Origin: Mansonella perstans
Lineage: Eukaryota; Nematoda; Chromadorea; Rhabditida; Onchocercidae
Length of the DNA: 64,000 nt
Direction of reading: 5' to 3'
Assembly (NCBI GenBank): GCA_037074765.1
Contig: JBAMDO010000181.1
Span: 496,001 to 560,000 of the forward strand
Program-made: the position numbers and the translations under genes
The notes under the pieces: model-generated
Databases searched by the model: none
The model's input: only the letters and a program-made list of their open reading frames with translations
Told to the model about the DNA's origin: nothing
Part shown: positions 1 to 10,600 of the stretch, in pieces
How the letters are laid out: each line of letters starts with the position of its first letter
Position numbering within the stretch: position 1 is the stretch's first letter

Positions 1-3000
1 CCATCAAGATTGTCGCGGTTTAATAATGATGTAAAGAACCTCAATTCTCTCCGATAAACTGCGTCACCAGTTTATCAGATGAAACAGCATTTCCGATTTG
101 ATATTTGAAACGGTTGACCAATACTTAACTACAGCACTCCCTATACTGCTGTAAAACGTGTCACTTAGCTTAAAATCAATTTCCTAAATATAACGAATAC
201 CAAACAACTAAAATGTCCGGAAATACGAAAAGAAAAATACCAAAGTACCTTCCTATTTGCATCTGTTACAACAAGAAAACTTCCGTTAGGGCTCCACGAA
301 ATAGAAGTTATGGGTCCCGCGTGAGAGATGGTCCTTATTTCTTTCATTTCATTGCCACCTAGTTCATAAATATGTACCTTGCTTTCCTGAAAGGTATAAA
401 TTGAGAAGGAATAATGAAAATAATATATCGGAAAGAATTCATTTTATGCAAAATGGCTCTTCTTATACCTGACTACCAACAGCGGCAAGTTTAGAATCTG
501 GAGCAACAGCAACACAAGAAGCTTCATAGTCGATGTTTTCCGAAATAGTTTGTATGCCATCCGAAAAAACAGTAACTGATTTCTGACATGCAACAACTAC
601 CATCTTATCACCAGAACCTAATGCAAGTTGTCGTGGTTGTGATGATAATTTTATCTTGTTTGATTGAACATGATCTAAAAATAACAGTACTGGAACGCTT
701 CACTGCATACTTCTGTAAGACAAAATAATGCAATCAATTAAATTGAGTCTGAATAAGCTGAAATTCCATCTTGGCTGAAAAAAAGAGAAAAAATTCACTG
801 AGTGAACCAGAAGAAAATGAGGTAAATGCAATGAAGTCATCCCAACCAACCGATACCAAATCACCATTTGATGAGATACACATATCTGACACCTGCAACA
901 GCAAACAATGCCAAGAGCACTTTTTCTGCATAAAGAACGAAAATAAATTGCATATCCCATTAGAATTGCGAGAAATTTTTCCTATAATAGTAAAAATCTA
1001 TATTACACATATGATAAACGAAATTTGCCAAATATCATTACCTGCGAACAATGTACAATGGGTAACAATCTTTCAGAATCTCCTGAATCAAGACACCATC
1101 GTGCTGCAACACAGCTTTTACTTGTGTAAAAAATAAAAAAATTTTTAGTACATAGAAGAAGTTACTGATTCACATCATCTTGCCAACTGACAACAAAATG
1201 CCGACAAAAACTGAATCAAAAACTGTAGCACTACAAAGAACTAAGATTACTAATGCAGACTGATAACAATCATTATGAAAATTTTTTCAGCTGAATCAAA
1301 TTTAAAAAAAAATCGACATGCGTTACATAGACACGATATGCGAACAGGCTGAAATGCCGGACCTGTTCTTCTTTAATGCATGAAAAACTTACTGATGTTT
1401 CCTTCAAAATCCGCTGTGAAAGCCAAAGCTTTCTCCGGGCATACTGTAAGAGCTGTTATCGGTTTGTTATGTCCCTTCAAAACTTTTGATACAGAACCGC
1501 TCTCTAGGTCCAAGATATTTATAAAACCCGACAGACTAACTCCAACAAGAAAAACTTTCGTCCAAATAATGCAAAGTTGCTGATCATCGACATTTTTTCC
1601 TACCACAAAAGTTCTGAAGATAAAGAAATCGGCAAGTCATAGGAATTCCACAGATCCAAAAAATCACACGAACATCGTAGGAAAATTGTTATAATACCCA
1701 AGGGAAATCAAATGGCTAATATATGTGCAAAAAATGCTCGAATAACTGACTTCTCCAATTTCTTCGAAGCGACATCCCAAATTTTGATGGTTTTGTCACC
1801 GGATGCAGTTGCAATATATTGTCCATCCGGAGACCAGCATAATGCGAAAACGCTTCCAGCATGAGCCACGCCCTTACACTGGTCATCCACAAGTTCTCCT
1901 TCTTTCTGACCACTTGTTCCTTCATACAATATTACCTAAAACTCACGACAAATATCGAATTGCAACTCGATGTAATAACCCAAGTAGTTCCCGGGCAATT
2001 AAAATAGCAAAAATCATGAAGAAAAACCTTTCCATCTGCCCCTGAACTAGCGAACAACGTACCAACAGCATTATACCGGACACAGTGAACGAAACGTGTA
2101 TGTTCGTGAAAGAGCTGCAACACCAACAGATAATAAATATGAAATCAAGTTTGAAAATTAAAAGCCTTTGATAAAATATCTATGATAAGATGTTTTATGA
2201 CAAGATGCATTGAAATTTGATAAAATTACAGACTTACAGTCAAAAATTTAAATGGAGGTCCTTCGAAGAGTGCAACGGTACTGTCTTCTGAACCACTCAC
2301 AAGTCTGTAGGGTCTAGCAGGACGAAAATCGATACTTGACATTGCGCGGCTTTGACCCGAAAGATTTCCATTGGAAGTTCCCGTATCAAAGAGGAAAACA
2401 TGGCCAAACCTGAAAATTGTAACCTTGTTGCTAAAAGAGATTTTTTAGTCTCCCAAAAGACTTTTTCGCCGAATTTTAGATTTCCTTCATCAACAATCGT
2501 TAGTTCAAAAATTAATAACTACGCCTTTCGTTAACAAAGCAAACCTTTCGCGCCCTTCACCAACTACTGCTATCCTTTTGCTATCGTCAGACCATGCAAT
2601 GTCACGGATAGGACCTGACAATATTGGATATTCGGCTTTTAGTATATGAGTAGGTTGTATCGCATCCCAGATACGTATTTTTCCGGACTGGTCACCAGAT
2701 GCGATGTAAAAACCGGATGGAGAGTATTTTGCCACGGTAGTCGGATTCGCATGTTCGGTATAAATTTCACATTCTTTTGGATTCTATAATATAAAAACTA
2801 TCGACTAAACCATTTTCCAAGAAAAAAGCAACACTTCGAGTTCAAAGGAAGTGTGCAACTAAGGAACAAATAAAAACATGCGCACTGCTGACAGCTACCT
2901 CTGAGTTAAACATCATTTCTAGCTGATGTATTAATGAAATTTAAGCGAAGGATAAAATCTCTATTATGTCACCTGGATATTACGAATATAAACGGAATTG

Positions 3001-3428
3001 CCGTTGCAGTAAACCAATTTCTCGCCGTCCGGACTTGCATACAACGACAGAGGCATTCCTCTAACGGTACGAGGCAAAGACGCGAACGCTGCATCTGAAA
3101 CTTGCAAAAATAAAACAAATAGGAAAGATTCAATCTTGATTTGCATTTCCATAATACTTGCAAGGGTATAAGAATAAAACTACAAAATATCGAAATTTCA
3201 AAGTCTTCTATCATCACATGATTTTCATTTTAAAGCACCCAACAATCTAAACTGCCCATATTTAGATTATTTAAAAAAAGGCATCTCTATTTTAGAGCAG
3301 GATCAGAGCTGACTGAAGGAATAAGATGTCAGCATGTAAATATTATCAACAACCTTGAACATATTCTTCTGTCGACGACATCAAATGTGCTTCCAGAAAT
3401 GTGTTAGGTGACACGATTTAAATCTTTC
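1..3428 (-). CDS. unc-78: Actin-interacting protein 1 (AIP1/WDR1), WD40 protein, 3' end cut by window edge
   Basis: AIP1 works with ADF/cofilin to disassemble actin filaments; in C. elegans UNC-78 organises muscle actin. Coding exons on the minus strand: 3354-3381, 2973-3094, 2545-2783, 2238-2409, 2028-2114, 1751-1935, 1393-1613, 1042-1103, 799-892, 469-674 and 249-386. These give 518 in-phase codons. WD repeats are clear: '[12 protein letters not shown]', '[16 protein letters not shown]', '[13 protein letters not shown]' and '[17 protein letters not shown]'. The family is about 600-615 residues, so the last 85-95 residues lie left of base 1; nothing acceptable as the next exon was found in 1-248. 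The start ATG is at 3381, with a candidate trans-splice acceptor at 3429-3430. Splice sites are inferred, but alignment with remembered family order leaves no gaps, including the 799-892 / 469-674 junction. Exon 8 is the least conserved part. C. elegans has two paralogues (unc-78, aipl-1), so the exact orthologue is not settled. Confidence 0.95.
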
Positions 3429-5187
3429 CTGCAACAACATTGACACTTTCTAATTTCAAATTTTAAAGTTAAAAGAACTGCAAAAGCAATCAAAAATAAG
3501 CATTAAAAATCTGAATATTCTGCAAAGTTGAAAAAAGAGTACAAAAATATGATGCAAAAGAGGAAAACATATTGAACCGATACGGAGAAGGAGGGCGAAG
3601 GAAAGAAAGGGAACAAGATAAAATGAAAAAAAATCCCACTCGAAAGAATCCCAGTCGTCCAGATGACTCATCGTGCTAGCAAAAGCGCAATGAGTTACTG
3701 ATAGACTGTCACACTAACTGTTTCATGTCTTTGTATGGAGACAGACCCTTGTTAGTAGTTTATTCCAATGAAAGGCCGCTCATTGTGATATCAAATTCAT
3801 TTCTACCAAAGTAATTCATCCATCAGACATATATCCATCCCTACAACACACTAATTACTATCAATTAGTAATAAATAACAGTAATTAGTTGCAATTATTA
3901 AATATATTTCATATGATTCTACCGTCGCTACCTTCATGCTTTTTTTCTCCAGTATGTAATTAACAATCATATATCAACAATCGTTAATTTATAAATTATG
4001 GGATTGCAGAGAATATCGATCCCGTATCATTGGGATCTACGGAATGGCAATTTTCCACAGAATGAACGTAGACTTTGATAAATCATCCTGCTAGAAGCCT
4101 AAGCAAAAAGCAAACCAAAAATGCGCTGCCTAAGAACAGGATCAATATCGCCTACCAAAACGACCAGGATCAGAGATTAAGATAACATCATATGGATCAA
4201 TTTCAGCATAGTGAAAATTGAATTTGTGAAATTGAAGAAAGAAATGGGAAAAATAATAGGAATTGCTTTTGTTGGCTGATTGATAGACAAAAAAAGTTCT
4301 AAGTTCTTAATAATTGCAACAGTGAAAGAAAACATACAAACAGTTGTTGAGAAAAGATAACTGAGGAGGAATGAGCTTAACTGAAGAAGAATAAGCTCGA
4401 TCGATATAAGATCAATACAGAAGTTTGAGATGAGATGATTCATTGATTCTCACTAAAATACGCCCAGAATATTTATCAGCTGGAAGAAACAAATGGCTCT
4501 TTCAGCTGAGGAGAACAGTCTTGTAAATAACTATGAGCGATTAACGGATCTACTAATTTATCACCTACGCTAATCAAGTGCAACAAAAACGTGGAATTGT
4601 GCAAATGATTAGTATTAAAGATTACTCTGGATCTATCTTGCAAATTGCAAAGAGAAATACATGCATTCATTTATTTCAATTCTAAAAATTCTTAATAGTA
4701 TTAAATTTTTTTTTTTAATCTTATCGGTCGGTCATATCACTGCCATTTAGGATTTCACTCACGCAATATGAAATTGAATTTTAAGCAATTTACAGGAAAC
4801 AATGATAAGAATTATTTTTGACATCGATTACAGCAACAATCTGACATCATAGGCTACTCACTTGGTTTATCCAAGACCAATGAGTCCTGGCTAATTACAA
4901 AACCCACTATCGTACAACGCTGTCGAATCACCTCATATGCAAATTTTCAGACAGTGAACTTTCAATCCAATTCATTAAAATAAAATGAAAACAGGACAAC
5001 AGCTTTTCACAATGACTCAGTCATTTCGCATGGGTGGGCAAATTACCTGTACCGATGGGAACAAGGTCGTCGTATAGAAGTAGGTCTTTCTATTTGGATG
5101 AGTTATAAGGCGAGATTTAAGGTAAAATAAAAATCAGGAGTTAGGCTGACGTATTTTGCTGACGGTGAAATTGATAAAGTGCTACAG
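3429..5187. promoter_or_regulatory. Shared intergenic region between divergent AIP1 and Rab40-like genes
   Basis: About 1.75 kb of AT-rich DNA lies between two genes that run away from each other, so promoters of both must lie here. I see no clear TATA or other named element. Short reading frames on both strands (for example minus 4177-4443 and 4476-4670) lack family signatures and credible splice context. A 26-codon plus frame at 4493-4573 is too short to support. Confidence 0.4.
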
Positions 5188-7612
5188 ATTAAATGCAATG
5201 CGTATCGGAGCGAGTGAGTTATGTCAAGAACATGAATATATGCTTAAATTCCTGCTCGTTGGCGACTCAGATGTTGGCAAAGACGAAATAGCGGATCTTT
5301 TGGGACCATCTGTCTCGTACACTCCAGACGCTCTCTTCATACGTAATTCTTCATGCATCATTATTTTTAAATTTGTTGTAAACTAGGTGATTTGTTCATT
5401 CAGGAAAACTCATCGCCAAAACCTCAAGAATTGGCAGTGTACTATCGATGGATTCACGTTTTGCCATTAGTTTCACCCTTTTATGCTCCCAAATAAAGTA
5501 TTCTCGTAAAATTATACAGCTTGTATAATTTTACGAGAACATATAAAATTTCCAGGAAAACATTCTTGTTTTGTTATTATCGGCAAAAGCATTGTTTATT
5601 TGGAACTTTGTAATTCAAACGTTTCAATGCAGTAGCTGAAAAATTGTTTCTAGCAGTGCATGACTTCCTGCAAACTGCCGATTTTTGTCAAGTTTTGCCA
5701 TATTTTTAGATAAATACATGCTGGCTTGCCAGTTTTTTCGTGAACAGGTTTAATAGTAATGTTGTTTTTAGCATTTGCAGTTCCTAAGACAACAACAATA
5801 TTGTTGGAGGGAAAATTCGTGCGACTGCAGTTATGGTTATTTTTTTTTGATTTATAGTCGAGATATAAGAATCAGGGTTATGTATTGATTCTTATACTTA
5901 GCATGATGAATTGATCAGGTTTTATCTATCTGACAACCTAGAGTTTTCATTCTTTCAGGAATGCATCGGGTCAAGGACGCTTCTCGACTATCATCAAGTC
6001 CTATTCACGAGGAGTTCAAGGCATTTTACTGGTTTATGACATTACGAATAGATGGTCTTTTGATGGTATACGTCGGTGGCTTGCAGAAATTGATGAGGTT
6101 TCTGTGGAAGATTTTGATTTATAGTCTTCAAGTTCAGTTCTTTGATAAATAAAACACTAAGAGAAATTTTCTCATCATTTGCTTTTGTTCAAATGGGTCA
6201 GTTCTGGGTTTCGGATGCGAAGGGAAATATGAAAGTGTTTAAAGTTTGCAAAAGTTTAGCGATCTTTAGATATGACTGTACTTCTTTTTTGACATGGATG
6301 AAATTTCATTGTTAAATTTTTCTATATCGAAATACAATGATGTAATGTTTTTAGCATGCACCTGGTGTTCCCAGAATTTTGATTGGGAATAGGCTTCACT
6401 TAGAGTTCAACCGAGCTGTTCCGCGCCATGAAGCCGAATATTTTGCACGGAAGAGAAATATGCAGTATTTTGAGGTCATTTTTTCCATCTCTTCTTACGA
6501 ATTCGCTAAATGAGTGCTCGACACCTCATAGCGGTTGCTTTAAAAGATTAGAAATTGAAAGCTAAAGAAATTTGCAGATCTCAACATTAGCGTATTTTAA
6601 TGTACATGAAAGTGTCACGGAGTTAGCACGTTTGGTCATTTCGAGAAACGGGATGCATTGGTTGTGGAAGAGTTCTCAAGGTCTTATTATTATTGTTGTT
6701 TGAAAAAATGGAGTATCGGAAGATTTATATTTTCGTACTTTAACCTATTATTTCGTGTATTATGTAGTACTAATAAATTGGTGGCTGTTTCAGTCGTCTC
6801 CTTGCAAGATCTCTGCTGTCGAGTTATCGTAAAGAATATTTCAAATGTGCATGCGATCGATCGACTGTCCCTTCCCGTATTTCTCCAACTAAAGGTAACA
6901 GTTCTTCCATTTTTGCAGTTTACTCAGGAAATGTCTTTGCTTTTTTTTAAAATGCTTCGCTAATATTGTTACATTGGCTTGCATATTTTTGAAATTTGGG
7001 GCCTTGAAGCTCTGTATAGTGGTTATGTTAGTATGATCAATGAAACAATTTTTATTCGTGAAAGGTATTTAGAGAATAGTAAAACCCTGGTAACTTTGAT
7101 CTGTACTTTATGCATCATTGCTGTTTTTATTGGTAATGAAAATTAGTGTCAGCTGTGTTCACTGCAGTCATCCTCGTTGTTATTATAAGAGAGAATATAT
7201 TCTATTTTTTCAATAACTGATATCACATTCTGTAACAGCATTTCAACTGGAGGTGGAATTTGTTTCAACCATCTGTTTTCTTATTCAACCATTCTTCATT
7301 GAAAAGTAATTGGACGACATTTTGAGATTGTTCCTTGCTAAAATAGAATACTCTGAAGTCTTGCTTTTTAATAGTCCGTAAGTGTTGAATTTGTGAATTA
7401 TATATCATCACTTAGATAACATATCATTAACCATATTATTTTAGGTAAGATCATTTGCTTCTGGTGCGGATTTGTGTATGCGCAGTGTTACAAGACGTCA
7501 CTATGCGGCTCCATATTTCAATTCAGCAAGTAAATACATTACACGTTTCGTACGTGCACGAAATACGAGAACAAAAGATCATTTGCGAAATACGAACTGC
7601 GATTTGATGTGA
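5188..7612 (+). CDS. RAB40: Rab40-like small GTPase with C-terminal SOCS box
   Basis: Rab40 proteins join a Rab-type G domain to a SOCS box and act as substrate adaptors of Cullin-5 ubiquitin ligases. Exons: 5198-5342, 5404-5497, 5959-6097, 6355-6474, 6578-6680, 6794-6894 and 7445-7612. They total 870 bases (289 residues) with phase kept at every junction; vertebrate members are about 278. Family marks: P-loop '[11 protein letters not shown]' (residues 20-29), '[19 protein letters not shown]', '[19 protein letters not shown]', 'GNRLHL' in place of NKxD, and a SOCS box '[13 protein letters not shown]' (201-213). The Ser/Thr after the P-loop Lys is Asp; Rab40 relatives also lack it. Exon 2 is the weak point: the family's segment before SGQ is unrecognisable and the protein is about 11 residues longer there. 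ATG 5198 was chosen because it gives a family-length N terminus; an acceptor at 5186-5187 lies 10 bases upstream, and an out-of-frame ATG at 5193 precedes it. Could be a diverged functional gene or one starting to decay. Confidence 0.8.
5502..5538. repeat. Perfect hairpin next to the Rab40-like exon 2 donor
   Basis: Two perfect 16-base inverted arms, 5502-5517 and 5523-5538 ('tctcgtaaaattatac' and its complement), with a 5-base loop. The first arm starts three bases after the donor GT of exon 2 (5498-5499), so in pre-mRNA it would form a strong stem right at that splice site. The effect on splicing is unknown. Confidence 0.85.
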
Positions 7613-10600
7613 TTTTAAGTTCCCTAAGTTACCTGCATGAGTGGTTCGTCCATTCTTGCAAATTACTGGTTTGTTCAGATGTTAAAGAGTTCAACTAATT
7701 ATTGAAAGTCACTTTGTGAGAACTTGGAGGGTGCTTCAACTTTTTTCTTGCTAATTTTTGTAAGAAATAGTGCACTAATTCGGAGTTATTCAAACTGGTG
7801 ATGCAATCGTGCAGCTATTGCCCGCTATGCGTAATCTTTTTTCTGTGAAAATCATAAAAAATTGCTTCATTAATCATATATCACTGGTTGACTCGGTACT
7901 GGATTTCTTTTTACGCCCTTGTTTAGTAAGCAGATTACAATCATTCTAATAATGTAACGACTTTAACTGCCGTGGTTCTCGTAGTAGTTTACAAGATGGT
8001 TATCAACAATTCAAACTTTTTAAATAATTAGAACTCTTAACCGTTTTATGTGCGGTAGCAAACTTGCAATTAATATTTCATATACTAATATAATTCATAT
8101 ACTTTATATCTGTGCTTTTCTAATAATAGTTAGTTTGCAAAATATTCCTATAAAGTTAGTTTACTATTATCGTTATTGATGTATTCTTGATCTTTTTTTT
8201 GAAGCGAAAAGTTTATTTTCCCTGTGCCAGAAATTGTCTTTGCATTGTTACTCATAGGTTACTCATAGGAATCATATATCAAGGTGCTGAATGATGCTGA
8301 AAAGCAAAACTTCGAGTGAAATATTTGCATTTAACAAGGTTTTAATTTAATTTTTCTGTTTACTGCTTTGCTTATCGAAGTGATGTTCATTTTAACCGGT
8401 GGAATCCAAGATCTTTCTTCGCGAATTACTCGATTTGTGTTTGGAATACAGATCGTGGAATAGGAAGAAATAAATCCAAGTCGTGGCACTGTATCAATTT
8501 CTGTCTATTTGTATGTACAAATATTTTTTAACCATTTACCTGTGAATTATTTCCTGTGGAATTTTTTGTGATTTTAAAGTTTGTTGCTTTGATTATTCTT
8601 TGCACTCGAAATCAATAACAGTGACATTAAAAGCAGCGAAGTGCACAAGAATCTTAGTGATCACGAGCGTGTTTTATTTTACTCCAAAATAAAAATTATT
8701 TCTGCTTGATCTTTCCTCATTTTTTTTGAAGAAAAAAAGTCCTTGGTCATCTCATTAAGCGCAAATATATATCAATATGATTAGAGATGTTCCGGTCTTC
8801 TTGTGCCCAATGATGCTACTGTTTGGTACATGCGTCAAAACTACGTGAAAACTGGTGGGTGCGTAGTTCGAGCCTGCAAAATTTCCACCGCTAAAAATTG
8901 GGGCTGCTTAAAGTCTGCGTTGGGAAATGTTTTCGTCTTAAGAGATGGGGATCTCTTGACACTTCTCAGAAATCTTAATAATCATCAAGCGTCATTCACT
9001 GGCAAATTTTGATATGGTTACATGTAAATGTATAGTTATTCTTTGTAGAAGTGAAAAAAAAAAAAAAAAAAAAAAAAAAGTGAAAACAAAATGAATCTTG
9101 AAACAACAAAATTAGAATAAATGTGAAAAAAGCAATTAAGAGTGAGATTTGCTTAATTTTGAAGTGTGCGCAAGTAATTGGTATCATAATAGCAAAATGT
9201 TTAGATCGAGATTTATCGGCGAATTAGTATAAATAAGCGTATAAGCATAATCAGAAATTGCGTACCTGAAGAGGCGTTTTCTTCCAAAACTGTAGATATT
9301 ATATGGCTATTAGTAATATGTTCAGGCATGGGAATTTCGACACATTCATGATGATAGGATGTCTGATGTCTCACATGGATGAGTAACTTCTTTTGCTGAA
9401 GAATCCAATAAACTTGATGAAGTCGACATTGAGATATAAACTGCTCTCTGTACATTCATATGTAATAACTCTTACTGTATGGATGGATGTTAGTTTAAAT
9501 CTCAGTTGTCAGTTATTGATTTACTAGATTAAACTTTCATCCTTCTGAAGCAACCCACTTCCTCTTCCTCATTATTTTTAACATTCCCTTAGCCCATTTA
9601 TTTCTATGTCATTCAATATTCTTTATAGAAAATTTGCATACTAGACGTTTAGATTGCTTTTTTCGTTTTTTCCGTGGAATACTTATATATCTTTATCCTT
9701 CAACAAACATTGCTGCAGTAATATACTGGTGAAAGTGTATGTTTTATTTCATAACTGCAACTAACTGATGTATGATATCGCAATCTAAATATCAAAGATT
9801 AATTTCTTCTTTCATTTAGCATTTTGATGCAGTGATTAATGATAGCAATAGTAATCATATACGCAGATAATCAATAAGGAAAAAATAACACAAAATTTGA
9901 GAAATGTTCGTGATATTTTTAACTTTGCTATTTCTCGAGAAATTATAATGCTATTAAAAAAAGAAGATAAGATGGAATTTCATGGATTTTTCAACTGAAA
10001 TTTGTGCAGCCTTGACACTAAAAACTCTTTGCTAATATTTGGATTATTCTCATATCATTAAGCGCAGTCTAAATTTTTTCATTTCATTAGAATAATTCAA
10101 CGATAAACGATTGTTTATAACATTTTGCTTTGCAACTAAACAAGCTGTCTCAATTTTTTAAATGCGAATATTCACAATAGATTTATACACTGAAAGGAAA
10201 ATTTTTGAATACGTTATTTTCGAGAAACGAATGGTAAAAATATACTGATAAAATAATTGGATAATTCAAACAAAGGAAGAAAGGAAAGAACGGGGGAGAT
10301 GAAGAGAGAGAGATGAAAAGAAAAAATGAAGAGATGATGCAAAATGGCAATTTACTTAATTAACATATTTATGTATCATGCGGATTGTTCAAATAATTGA
10401 GTAACAAACATAAGGTCGAAAACTTTAAAGAAAAGATGAATGTTGATAATAAAAAGCTAATAATGCACATGCAGGATGGGATCATTTTATGTAGAGAACA
10501 TTTGGAAATCAGTTAATTATCGGCAATCATTTAATCACACCAATACCCAAATCCCGAACTTTCATTGCACTGCCTCCCTCATTGCTACCCATAAGGGTAA

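Noticed and set aside
1..248. Possible last exon of AIP1
   Set aside because: Reading all acceptors in frame gives early stops or sequence without WD40 character; the final exon must lie left of the window.
8868..8890. tRNA-like B box ('tagttcgagcct')
   Set aside because: No matching A box, acceptor stem or anticodon arm could be folded around it.
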